Positions 1 to 12,576 of a DNA stretch of 64,000 bases are shown one piece after another (position 1 is the stretch's first letter; each line of letters starts with the position of its first letter). The notes below the pieces were generated by a model. That model worked only from the letters and a program-made list of their open reading frames with translations, ran no database searches and had not been told where the DNA came from. This DNA comes from Rhizophagus clarus (Eukaryota > Glomeromycota > Glomeromycetes > Glomerales > Glomeraceae). Made by a program: the position numbers and the translations under genes. The stretch is from contig BLAL01000252.1 of assembly GCA_015698045.1 (NCBI GenBank), positions 1,302,001 through 1,366,000 of the forward strand, in the 5' to 3' direction.

Positions 1-23
1 ATTTATTATTATTGACCATTTAG

Positions 24-3000
24 GAGGGCTTGGCTTTAACTTTTGAAGTTATGAATATATTTGAGGATGCGTTAGTTCAATATGATGAATTAGAAGCATC
101 ATTTTTCCAAGTTTTAAAAGGTTTGGTGTATTTAAATTTTAGAGTTTTATATAATATATTTTCTTATTTATTATGTTAATCAGATAGGGCACTTGCCTGG
201 TTTGGTAACTTTGGTGCTACGGATCCAAATGATGATAGTGCTAATATTTTAGACGTCAAAAAGAAACAGTACAGAGATCTTATAATGCAAAATTCGATTT
301 CCGAATTTGATTTTAGATGTTATCTTTTTGCAAGACAATGTCAATTATTAGGAAGATTACACAAGTCTGTTGAAATATGTCGAAGAGCACAAATTTTCAT
401 TTCAACTTTTAGCAGGTCAATCAAAGAGCATCAAGCAAACGTAGGGGAATATTTTTTAGAATCGTGGATCTTTTCTTCTTGCATGAGCGTTGTTAATGAA
501 TGTGAGGAATTGGCACCGTTGACTTCAATGGATGATTCTAATACAATAGCATTCAATGCTGCTAAAGGAGAGCTATTAGACTTAGCAAGAAAGCAGGTTG
601 ATTATTATTTTTTTACTTCCATAGGCGTATTCATATATTATTTGGATTGATTCGTGTTGCTAAATTGGTTGGGTGTTGCAATTCAATGATAGTTGTCGAT
701 TTTGACACTTCCATATTGCCATTGCCCAGTTAATAACAACTTAAATCAAAGGATGGGAATGAAGATTGATTTGAAATTTTCATACAAAATGTTCTATAAA
801 AGACTTCAAATAATTGGATTCAAATAAATTAATTAATGAATACACCAACATCATCTTTTTTTAACATATATTATTTGTTTTAATAGCTTGATAAGATTGG
901 AATTTTCTATGATCATTTACCGGCTTCGCTTCCATTTACGACATCTCTAAATGAAACGATTCCAACCTCTCCTAATGAAGATAATGAAACTAAAAAAAAA
1001 TTCGTTATTACTAATAAGGAATTACAAGAAGCCATAGATTCACAAAATGATTTTGATGTTCTTTATTTAGTAAGCAATATCTGCTTTTCAATGTAAATTT
1101 TTAATTTTATCATTGCATTATATCGATAATATTGATAATATTGACAGAAACGTGTTTTTTTCACCATAACAAGTCATTGACAAATAGAGCATTAAGAGCT
1201 TATGAAGGTAGTGCACGTCTTCGAAGTTTATTGCGATTACAAGGCGATGTCGCCGCATTACATTTGTAAGCAAATTCTATATAATGAGTTTTAATTATCG
1301 ATTTTCATTAAATCAAATTTAATGATTCGTACATTTTTAGTCATCGTAAACAGTATGAGGATGCGGTACAAGTGATGGAAGATATTCCATGGCGTTATGG
1401 TGAACAAGGATGGATTGTTGTTGAAAACAATCTTTTATTTAAATTTGCTGCATGCCAAAAAGAATTGGGTCAAACTAGGAGATATCCTTTATTTTTGTTC
1501 ATAAAATAAAATTCTCTCTCTTTTTTTTTAATTTTATCTTTAATAATTTGATTTTTAAATCAACACTTATGTGGGATCATGCTTGTCGTTACTAAGAAAT
1601 TATTCCTTATTAACAAATGAAGAAATTGCATTTTACGCAGATGAAGTTAAAAACCTTTGCAGCACACTCGAAAAAGGCGAAGGTGCGAATTAATTTTATT
1701 TTCTGTATTTATTTAGTTTACTTAAAAAAAAAAAAAATTATGAGAATAACTTATGTTTACTATTTTAGAAATCAATCGTCAATTCAAACCAATATTTGCT
1801 GTATCAGTATCATCTATTGTTGACGATATAGGAGATGAAGATGGACCATATTTATCAGTTGAATTAACTAACAATTTATCTACGGTATGATATAAACATA
1901 ATTTAGTATTTGTTTTTCGGTAGAATACAACATCAATAATTAAATTTAGGTTTCACATTAATAGTCCTTTACTTTCGATCAACTTGCGATTCGGTTGGTT
2001 AGTGGACAAAGCGAAGAGATTTGGTTTGGTGTTTGTAAGGAGGAAATCAAACCTGGTTTGAATTCTTATAAGCTTTATTCTGATGTAAGATTAAAATGAT
2101 ATTTTATAGGCCCTTTTATTTATTTAACGATATATTTCTAATTTTTTATTTAAACTTAAATTAATCAGAACAGTGCATCTGGAAATTACTTTGTAGAGAA
2201 TGTACGAATGTCAATAGGCAAAGTAACATTTACACACAATTTTTTGAATGAAAGTAAAAAGAAATCGTTTAGAATTAATGAACACCCGTCAGTATTGAGA
2301 GCACAGATTATTGCTCCATGTGAAAGTATGAATCAACTTTTAAAGGATATGAATCCACCTTTACATCATAATTTTTACATTTAATTTTTCTTTTCCTTTA
2401 GTTCATATTGGTGAACCACAATATTTTCTGGTTCGAATTTTTACTGGTCTTTCACATGTGGATGAAGGTAAATTGGCTTTGGAACCGGTGTCTGAAGGAC
2501 TTTCATTTCCAAAATCCGAAAAATATCATTCGATCACCAAATCCGTTATTGGTAAGATCAACTTTCATTTCTTTAATATATAAGATTATGTTGTTATTAT
2601 ATCCAATTTATTTTTTGTCATTTGGAAATTACATTAGTTTTTTGATAGAATATGTAATAATTATCATGTAGTTTAACGCTATTTAAATTTTATATAGATA
2701 AATTTTAATTAAAATTTTGTCATTTTGTGTACGTTGGTTTACATATTCTAGAAATGCATATTTATGAGTACTTTATATTAACTACAATTTATTGTTATCT
2801 TATTATTAGATGAGAAAATATCGGAAGGCAAAGTATCAGAACAAGATTTAGAAGTATTTGAAGATGGTAAAATAAAGATACCTCCGTCCCAATCAAATCA
2901 GTTAATAGAATTTCAAATTCCATATGATTGTACCTGGGGAGCAATTGAACATAAAGTTAGTATTGACCTATATTATTTAATTTCTACTAAATAAATTTAA

Positions 3001-4782
3001 TGGTTAATTTTTTGTACTTTTATCAGGTTAAGGTATCAGCAGAATACAAAAGTAAAGGAAAGTTAAGAGTCTTCACGTCTGTTGATACTATCAAAGTTTG
3101 GTTGCCTATTTCAGTTAATGAACTCAATATTTTTAGAGATGATTGGTAAATAAATTTTTGATATTTGAATTTATAAAATTACTATTTACATAAATTTATT
3201 TATTTATTTTGTTTTATTTTGTTTTATAGTTTGTTTTTAAAAATGGATATTACATTACAGGGATCGGTTCCAGTAAGAGTCCTGAAAACTGACTTAATTC
3301 CTTCAAAAGTATATGATGTAGCTGATAATCCATCCTTAACTTTACCTTCTTTGGTAAGTATTAATATACAAAATGATATTACAATATTTATTCATTATAT
3401 ATGTTATTAACTAAATTTTTTTATTTACAAAAAAATAAGAATCTATTTGGAAAGCAACATGCATCATACGTGTATAAATTGACAAGGTCAAAAGGTAAAA
3501 ATATAAAGGAATTGATTTTACAAATATGTTTCAAGCTTTATTTATAATACATTAATTGTGTACAGATTATCATGGAGAGGAAAAGTCAGCAAGTACTCAA
3601 ATTCATTTTGTAGTAGATTATCGATCACTTCAAGATGGTATTAGTTATTTACTTTTTCGTTTTGACGACTGTTTTTATTTTAGTTAAATTGAATATTTCG
3701 TTTACGTATTTGCAGAAATTGAGAATTATGTTGAGCAAACCTTGAATACTATTTTAAAGTCAAGAAATTTATTTCAGCATTCTCAATTTCTCATTGAGAA
3801 TGTCAAGGAGCATTTATTAAAATCAGTAGATTATGTTTCATATGGTATGACGGACGTTCTGGATTTAGGTGAATTAGATGTAACACAATGTGAGAACCTT
3901 TTCGTAACTCATGGTTCAGCTAAAGAAGCATTAATTGATGTAGTTAAGGAATTTTGGAAGGCAATTATTCAAATTTATTTTTTATTTTTTGCTAGTATTT
4001 ATAATTATAATTTCAATGAATTTCTAATTTAATTACTTTTATTATTACAATTAGACAAGTAATCAGACATCTAATGAAGAAATAATGCTGGTTAGCAACG
4101 ATTTAAAATCGTCAATATCATTTCCTGTAAATGTGCCATCATCTAAGGTAATATACAAAAAATTTTTGTAAATGGTATTTGGTATTTTTTTTATTGGTTC
4201 AAACTTCTATTTCTTTTGATTTAGGTACTTAATACTGTTGAATTGATTATATCCAAATCACATGATTTTATCGTTGGAGAACCATGTCATTGTCGCCTAA
4301 TAGTTAGACATTCATCATACTGGAATCATACATCATCCACGGATTCTAAAGATACATTCGAGTTTTTCTATGATGTTCATGTCGATTTTGATAATTGGTT
4401 ATTAGCAGGACATAAAAAATTATGTTTCACATTAAAGGTAAATATTGTTGTAAATTTAAATTTAAAGAGTTTTAAAACTTAAACCATTTTGTTTTTAAAA
4501 TAACAGGTTGGGGAAACGAAAGAATTTCCTATTACACTTGTACCTTTAAAAACTGGGCATCTTCTTGTTCCTTTCGTAAGAGTCGCAAGTCTTAATTCCC
4601 ATATTTTTTCTGAAACTGTTTACTTAAATAACGCCGAGCAAATTCTTGTTCGTCCTCGTACACAATCTGCAACATTCTTTATTGAACAACAACATCGTAT
4701 TCATTCAATTCACTCAGGAGCAGGATTTGGAGGTCCTGGTCATCATCATCATAATGAAGGAATGGAGAATGTTGAATTTTAG
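24..4782 (+). CDS. TRAPP II complex subunit TRAPPC10/Trs130, C-terminal ~975 residues (5' end outside window)
   Basis: Subunit of the TRAPP II tethering complex, a Golgi/endosome factor that activates Rab GTPases of the Ypt31/Rab11 type (family knowledge). The window opens inside an intron. I read 19 exons: 24-120, 184-596, 887-1069, 1174-1265, 1341-1481, 1567-1682, 1769-1884, 1965-2084, 2169-2325, 2402-2551, 2810-2955, 3027-3145, 3230-3353, 3440-3494, 3566-3637, 3716-3960, 4055-4147, 4225-4437, 4507-4782; together 976 codons in one phase. Recognition rests on the N-terminal stretch (ALVQYDELEASF, then a helical repeat region with WFGNFGA and CQLLGRLHKSVEICRRA) and on the beta-rich C-terminal half. 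The C-terminus is glycine/histidine rich (four His in a row near the end). Intron 1482-1566 appears to be AT-AC, and intron 3961-4054 has a GC donor. It converges on the 5-oxoprolinase gene. The family call is good; the subunit could be confused only with other long TRAPP II subunits. Confidence 0.85.
1482..1566 (+). other. Candidate U12-type (minor spliceosome) AT-AC intron in TRAPPC10
   Basis: The 85-base intron starts ATATCCTTT, the exact U12 5' splice-site consensus, and ends CAC. No GT donor or AG acceptor in this interval keeps the frame, whereas cutting at AT..AC joins ...GQTR to SYVGSCLSLL in phase 2. A TTTTTAAAT stretch about 8-10 bases before the end could be the branch site; it is a weak match to TTCCTTAAC. 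Confidence 0.7.
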
Positions 4783-5154
4783 ACTATCATTTATTTTAAA
4801 CTACCATTTATCGACTGATCTTGTATTACTAATTATTTGTTATATTATATATATTTAAAATGCAATATTAATAATAGAAGGGTAAAGATAATAAATTAAT
4901 TTTTTAAAAATTGGCAGATCTTTAGTATGTTGTTATTATATAAGTATAGAATCTTACATAGTATATTTTTCAATTTTAATTACTAATAAATAAATATTAA
5001 ATAAAGATTAATATTTGTAAATTAAAATTTGATATTGAAATCTCGGAAAATAGTTCTTTATGCTTATCAATTAATTTATTGATTGTTATCTTGTTAATAA
5101 ATTAGAAGAGAGAATTAATTAATAGCTAATATTTACTATATTCTTTCTAAAAGT
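4783..5154. other. Convergent intergenic region TRAPPC10 / 5-oxoprolinase
   Basis: 372 bases of very AT-rich sequence between two stop codons that face each other. It must hold both 3' UTRs and polyadenylation signals; several AATAAA-like strings are present (for example near 4987-5003), but none can be assigned with confidence. No ORF or repeat of note. Confidence 0.6.
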
Positions 5155-8100
5155 CTATAGATATCTTGAAACAGCTTCATCAACTTGATCTTCGTTAGAA
5201 TTTGGTGTACCCCATCCTCCACCACCAGGTGTACAAATGACAACGCGATCACCTACGTTTACTTTAATAGTGTTTTTACTCCCTAAATTAATAGTACGTA
5301 CGTCATCCCCGTTTTCATCTTTGCGAATCCATAAATTGAGTCCTCTTGATCCGTCTTTACCGCCTTGCAATCCGTAAGGATGATAAACACGTCTTTCCGA
5401 AAGTATGCTCACTTGGAGTGGTTCACGAAATTCAAGCTCACGTATTACTCCATTTCCTCCTTTATGAAGTCCTGCACCTCCGGAACCTGAAAATGGAATA
5501 AATAACTGAATATGCAAACATACATTAAATGCGTGTTATGTTAAAGTTTTAATTACCTTTTCTGAGTGAAAATTCTCGTAGTATTATTGAATGATCATAT
5601 CTTCTTTCAAGTATTTCTGGATCTGTAATTCTTGTGTTTGTCATATGCTATAAATAAAAGAGTTAAACTATGTTAAATATTGTGAACATTTATGTATAAA
5701 TGTTTGAATTAAACATACCGTATGAACACCGCTTTGACCATCCCAGGTGGGCCCAGCTCCACTGCCTGTATTAAAATAAAGATCATTCATAAAACATACA
5801 TTTCTTTTTTTTTTTTTAAAAAAAAAAACAAGTAAAAATAAATTGTGCTTATTTACCTCCTGCAATTGTCTCATAGTAACCCCATCCTTCTTCAACTTTT
5901 GTCCCATCTTCAGTTTTACCGCCTTTACCAAAGGTAAGATTATTACAATCACCTTGACTAGCTGCACATGCTTGGAATGCCTTAAGAATAACATCAACAA
6001 GACGCTGTGAAGTCAGCACATTGCCACCAACAACTGCAGCTTTATCAGATGGATTCAAAAATGATCTTTCCGGAATTTTGATATCGATGGGAGAAAGGCA
6101 TCCTTGATTTAAAGGTATTTCATTTGCAATAAGGGAACGAAGACAATAAATAATCGCGCTATACGTAACCTTTAAAAAAAAAATGATAATAAATTAACAT
6201 GTATTACTAAGCGTAAAATTAGTTAAATAAAATTTAATAACATACAGAAGGTGGAGCGTTTGTATTTCCTATTTTGCGAAAATAAAATTAATTAATGATT
6301 CTCGTAATTAAAAAAAAAAATATGCATACAGTTATTAAAATACCATAAACTTCTGGCCCGGTGCCTTGAAAGTCAAATTCTGCTGTTCCCTCTTTTTCAT
6401 TAATCGTAATTTGTATCTGAATTGGACTTCCATCATCCATATAATCAAGAGCTTTTAATACATTAGAACTCATTCGACGACTCACATCCTTTAATAATTC
6501 TCTCACAGACAATTCAGCATTATGTCTTATGTGCATCATATAAGCTTGAACTACATCTAGTCCACACTCTTGAATGAGAGCTTTGACAAGTGTTATGCCT
6601 TTATGATTAGCAGCTACCTGGGCCTTGAGATCAGAAATATTGTCACGCAAACACCTTGTGCCACTGCATCCAGGATATTTGGCGGGTTGATTTAAAAGAA
6701 TGTCCACCAAGCCGTCATTATCAAACTTGCCCTTAGAAACAAGCTTAAATGATTTGACTGCAGCTCCTTCTTGGTATAACTCCTTTGAGTTCGGCGGCAT
6801 AGAACCTAAATTAGATATTAAGACAATGTTAAATATATAATTATTGTACAAATTAAGAAAGAACTTATTTGAATTGAATTTTCACCAGGTAAGATTCCAC
6901 CAATATCTGCATGATGCCCTCTAGACGCAACAAAAAATACAATCTTTCCTTCATTGAAAACAGGCGTAATCACAGTAATATCTGCAAAGTATGAATAAAT
7001 AAATTAATTTTGATATACTAAAGAATAATCAATTTAAATTAACATTACCTGGTAAATGTGAACCGCCAGCCTGTGGATGATTAGTTAAAATTACATCGCC
7101 ATCTTCTAACGTGTCCTTGTAATAATCCATTTGATATTTCACAGCATGACTTAAGCTACCAAGATGCACAGGAATGTGCGGTGCTAATTTAAAGAAAATA
7201 TAATCAATAATTGATAATAAATTATAAATATAAAATTAATAAATATTTGACAGTATTAACTATACCATTAGCAACTAAACCACCATCAGCCCCGAAAAGC
7301 GCGCAAGAAAAGTCCAACCGCTCTTTTATATTTGTAGAAATAGAGGTTTTCTGTAGAGTATTTCCCATCTGCTCTGCAATACTCATAAATCGATGCCCAA
7401 ATATTGCAAGTTGAATGGGATCTAACTCAGTTGTGACCTTTGGCTTTACACCACTTCCAACAGTGATCATTACATGTGAAGAGGTAACCAACGCACTACA
7501 TTCTGGAGTTACAATAATTGTAGAATTCGCGTCTATGATCATGGCGGGACCAGGAATTTTATCTCCAACTTTAAGATGCTCCAAAAGATATATTGGAGTT
7601 TCATGTCTTCCACCTTCAAAATAAACAGAAATTTTCTCCTTACATTGAGAAGGACTCACTAACTTTTGATCGATCTCCTCATCATGTCGTGCGACACTAG
7701 CACCCCCACCTATTCCACGAATCCTAATGTCATCCACATAAATATCTCGATCTGGTAATGTGAAACCGAATTCTTGTTGATATTGACTAACAAAAGCTCC
7801 TGAAAAATCCCAAGAATCTTTTGGTTTCAAAGTCATAAAAGCAAAATCAGTTCCCTGATAGCGTAAATTTAGGTAAATTTCATGCTTAATAAGTGATTCA
7901 TCTTTGAACCCTTGTGATTTAAGCTCTTCTGTACATGCTTCACACAAAGCTTTAATTCTTTCTTTTATTTTTGGTAATGATTCACCAGAATAAATTTCGG
8001 CACTTGGTTCTTGTACTTCATAAACAGCATCTGCTAATGACAAACCATACGCAGACAAAACCGAGCTATAACGATGAATCAAAATCTTTCGAATGCCCAA

Positions 8101-10728
8101 ATTTTGAGCTATAGCGCATGCATGTTGTCCACCAGCTCCACCGAAACATGCAAGGATATGCATTGATGTGTCATATCCTTTAGCTTCAGTTAAAGCGCGT
8201 ATTGGTCGACACATAGTCTCATTAGCAACTTTTATAAATCTATTAAAATTGCATTAAAATTAGAAAAATGAATGCTAATAAATTCAAAATTTTAGACTGG
8301 CATACCCAAATGCGATCTCATCTAAGCTCATTTTCTTATCACTATCAATAAATTCATTAATTTCTTTTGACATTTCTTGAAATTTTTGAGTTGTAGCTTC
8401 TAAATTCAATGGTTGATTTTCGTCTGGTCCAAAGATTTTTGGAAAATAATCTGGGACAAGTCGACCAAGGATAAGATTTGCGTCAGTGACAGTTAAAGGT
8501 CCATTTTTCCTACATATGTGATCAAATAGGTAAGAGATATAATGCCATGACATCGATAACAGGTTATTTGTTTTACTAACCTATAACATGTGGGTCCGGG
8601 ATGTGCACCAGCACTCTATAAATATAAAAGAAAAGAGTTCAATTACATTTCAAAAAAAGGCAATTGTATTTATGTGTTATCAAGAAAGTGTGGTGACTAT
8701 AAATACCTCTGGACCAACAACAAACATTCCATTGCGGAAAAATAGACGCGAACCACCGCCAGCAGCAACCTACGAATCAATGTTCATAAAACGTAAATAA
8801 AAATAAAATATAATATATTCAGTACATTTTAATCAACCTTTTATATACCGTATTGATATCCAGTTGAGGAGCCTGAATTGTTACACCCGCAGTTGTTGTT
8901 TCAAATACATGCTCGTAACGACCATCATATCTCGATACATCTGAATTAAATTCTCTGTTAATCGATAGATATCAAAAATAAACCAAATGAACTTTATCGA
9001 GGAACAAATATTATACCTGTACTTGTTCCTCCCATATCAAATCCGATAACCGGAATTTTTTCATTTTCATTGTATGAAGTTAAGGCATAGCCTATGTTCA
9101 TTTAACAAATTCCTTAATTACGCGAAACATTTTTTTTTTATAATAGAGTTGTAAAAATAAAACAAAATACTATACCAACAACCCCGGCAGCAGGACCCGA
9201 TAATATTGCTCTAAAACCGGAAAATTTATTAACTGGTACAAGACCACCATCACTCTGCATAAACTCCAATCTGACATTTTTCGTTAAATTTTCATCAAAT
9301 CCAGAAACAAACCCATCAATATATTTCCGAATACATGGTGTTAAATATGCGTCAGCTGTAGAAGAAGTTCCACGAGGAACAATTTTAATCATTGGCATTA
9401 TGGAAGATGATAATGAAATATGTGTGAATCCAATAGATGTTGCAACCTCTCCCAATAAACGTTCATGTTCTTTAAAATAAAGTTAATCGATTAATACTTA
9501 ATTAGAACACTGATATAAACTAATCTAAATTGATTCAAACCTGGATAAGTGAATGAATGCAACAGACATATTGCAACGCTTCTAAAACCATCATCATATA
9601 AAGATTGTAAATCTTTTTTGACTTTTTCCAAATCTTGATTTAAAAAAAAATATTTTAGCTTATTGTACAATGAACCTACATTATAATATAAACAAGTTAT
9701 ATACCTGGCTTTTTGAATATTTTTATATATTCACCAGAAACTCCTTGGAATATATCCTTTGAAGTATCATCGGCTGATCCACCAGAAACCAGAGAGACTC
9801 TTTTTTTCATACATATGCACATATATTAAATACAAACGGGTTTATCTTTAAATCAAAATTTTTAAATTAAATACCGTTCATCAACCTCGACAACCCGTTG
9901 ATATAGAACATCGGGTTTACGAATTGCAAGATCAAAGATTTTGGGGCGAGTTTGATTGCCTATTTAAGTAAAAAAAAAAAATTTTTTTTTTCAACTGACT
10001 CAACATCTTCCAAATATCATAATCTTCTCAAATTATATAATTCATACCAATCAATAAAAGATCCTATTTGATTTATTTTTTGAACACGATAAATTTGCGA
10101 ACAAATCAACAATAATCGGCATAGATAAAAAAGGTTAATTATGATGAGTTCTTTACCTTAAATCCTTTGGTAATTAAAAGTGCACATCTTTCTCCTTTCC
10201 TTTCCAAAAGTGCATTTGTAGCAACTGTTGTTCCCATACGAATAGATTCTGATAATAGAACATTTATAGGATAAAAGTATAATTTTACAAAAATTTATAT
10301 TCAATTGATCTCTTTTGCTATTAAATATTTTAGAATTATCTTTTAATTTTGATAAATGTCTTCAAATTATAAAAGGAAGAAAAAAATTTTTTTTTTTTTA
10401 TATTATTATTATGAAATATGTTGTGAAACCTATAAAATATAGTTAGTTAATTTTATAATTAATCAGAATATTTACCAATTAGTGAGGTTTCTACGGGTTT
10501 ATCCTTAGGAAAAGATTTTCCAGTAGCTATTTCCAAAATTCTTCTTATACCTTCTCGAGGAGCATCAGGATAATTTTGAGGATCTACGCTCAATAATTTA
10601 ACTACTAATTCTTTTCGACCTGTTGGATATTCTTCCGATATTGGAACAGGAATACTTCCAATACAATCCGTGAAAGTACCCCCCCTATCGATGCAAATCC
10701 TGATTCCACCTTGGGTTTTTGTTGTCAT
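5155..10728 (-). CDS. OXP1: 5-oxoprolinase (ATP-hydrolysing), hydantoinase A + B type, ~1289 aa
   Basis: Cytosolic enzyme that opens 5-oxoproline to glutamate with ATP, the last salvage step of the gamma-glutamyl (glutathione) cycle. The N-terminus at 10728 carries the hallmark [14 protein letters not shown] phosphate-binding motif, followed by [51 protein letters not shown] and [12 protein letters not shown] (hydantoinase A half). The hydantoinase B half has [26 protein letters not shown] and a C-terminal CTPGGGGWG. There are 21 exons on the minus strand; the larger ones are 10728-10476, 9469-9176, 8509-8306, 8239-7266, 6805-6344, 6169-5857 and 5486-5155. Two are tiny: 10063-10048 (16 nt) and 6268-6246 (23 nt). 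Summed exons give 1290 codons, the usual size of the eukaryotic enzyme, with no break, so the gene looks functional. It lies head-to-tail upstream of nothing related; the AROM gene behind it is on the same strand. Confidence 0.95.
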
Positions 10729-11179
10729 GATTCTAATAATATTATCTTTTATAATTTTTAATTGATTAGAAATCAGTGATTTTAATTATCGATGATCCAA
10801 AAATGTGCTTTATATAAAAAAAGCAAAAAAGATCAGCAAGCTTAATTATTGTAATACAAAACCGATATTATGTTATTTCCTAAATAAAAAAAAAAATTAT
10901 TATATTATTTCCTTTTAGGCTCAAAGGTGAGATGACGACCATCAGAGAAATAAAGAATAAAATACAATCAATTTTAGTTAGACCGTCAGGGGCCAAGTGC
11001 CTTTATTTTTGAATGTATATATCTTATAAATTCAAAATCCGAATCAAACTCCGGTAGTAAAACACAACAGATGCTGACGCGTTCATTGAAAAACATGACA
11101 TTATTTAACAAGAACAAATTAGAAAATTCTTAATTCTTTGTTACTATCGTAACATAATTCTTTTATAGTTTATCACATA
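10729..11179. other. Upstream region of 5-oxoprolinase
   Basis: AT-rich sequence before the 5-oxoprolinase start. It should contain that gene's promoter, but I can point to no specific factor site. No coding signal. Confidence 0.5.
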
Positions 11180-11323
11180 CAGTCAACTCTCTCTAAGTGC
11201 ACACTCTCTCAATGCACATACTATGTATTTTCTTCTGGGTATATAAAGATCATATAAAATTTCTCTCACTAAATGCACATTTTTTCAAATTTTCACTATG
11301 GTCCCAAGGGAGATAGTTGACTG
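11180..11323. mobile_element. 144-bp MITE with Tc1/mariner-like ends and TA flanks
   Basis: The left end reads CAGTCAACTCTCTC and the right end, reversed, CAGTCAACTATCTC: 13 of 14 bases match. A TA dinucleotide sits directly outside each end (11178-11179 and 11324-11325), as expected for a Tc1/mariner/pogo target-site duplication. The interior holds three direct repeats of a CTCTC..AATGCACA type unit (around 11188, 11205 and 11262). There is no transposase, so it would be non-autonomous. Confidence 0.7.
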
Positions 11324-12576
11324 TATATACAAAAAGAGAATGGATCAATCCACTAATGTTATGCAAGATTCTTTGCACACTGTGAAGATAAAAGCTTAAG
11401 AGCTTGGCAAATTCGAATGTACCAACTTTTTCCTTTACTCTTAAATCTAATCTTTGATTTTATAAAGTTTAATGGAATAATACAAATCAGACACTCCTCA
11501 ATTAAAGTGGTTAATTCAACTTAATTTTATCCTCAAAAGTGACATAAGCTTTCTTGGTGATAAAACAAGGCTAATATTTCCCTTCAAAATGTACAAGTAG
11601 AGAATTCGCAAAAAAATGATTAAGCATCTCCTTCGATCATAAACCAATTCAAGAAGAACATTGAACCTAGACTTTTAGAAAATCATGAAAGCTTACTTGA
11701 AGAAGAAATGTGAGTTTATATCTGCGAAATTGCATTGATAAAATAACAAAATATAAACACACATTGCTGCAAGTGCATTTTTAAGCCGAATTATTATAAC
11801 CTTTATTGCGATCATGTAAATGTTCCAGGTATAATATGTTTGATCCAATGATTGGATTTTCACGATCTTTAGCTTATTGTATTCGCCTTGTTGAGACGAT
11901 TCAGACGATGGTAAATACATAACGATATGAGTGAATTATGATATTTTTTAAAATTTTAACTATTTATTATGCTAGTTGTATAAATCATAGATTTTTTGCA
12001 ATGATATTGTTGTGACCAATAGAAAAACAGATCTATCGGTCAAAAAAATCCCAATCGACTGAATGACGGCTATATTTCTTTTACATACCACTATACAAAA
12101 TATAGCTGGTTGGTTTTTTGCTTTACAAAAAATTTAGGTTATATGATATTGGAAATTTGTTATTAAACGATTACCAATAAGATAAGATGATTAATAACGT
12201 TTTTAAATTCAATTTAAGGGTAGTAGCAGAACAGTTTAATTCTTACTTAATACCATCAGTTCCCAGTTAAAAATTTCACAGTAACATAATTCGTGTTCGA
12301 ATGGCAATAAGTTTCCTTTTACGATAATTAATTTAGGATTATAATAATGTGTTCACTGTTTGTTCGTAATAAATGCTATATATTATCATCATTATGTCAC
12401 ATTCTGTATTCTTTTTTATTTTACAGAGAAAAAATTATTATTACATATGTAATATAATAAAATAGCAATATAAATAGTTAATAAATAGTAATTATCAGTG
12501 ATGAGGGTAATCGGAAGCTAATTTGCAGTTCTATAATATACTGTATATATATGGTATTAAATAAAAATATTACATT
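11324..12576. other. Intergenic region between the MITE and the AROM 3' end
   Basis: About 1.25 kb without a convincing gene. A 75-codon open frame at 11693-11920 (-) has no recognisable domain and no codon pattern beyond chance. The part next to 12576 should be the AROM 3' UTR. Confidence 0.5.

Noticed and set aside
8215..8306. Splice acceptor AAAAG before TTGCTAATGAG in 5-oxoprolinase
   Set aside because: It gives a stop; the AG at 8241-8240 instead yields [13 protein letters not shown], which fits the family.
11693..11920. 75-codon minus-strand open frame
   Set aside because: No domain, no neighbouring exon, composition like the intergenic background.
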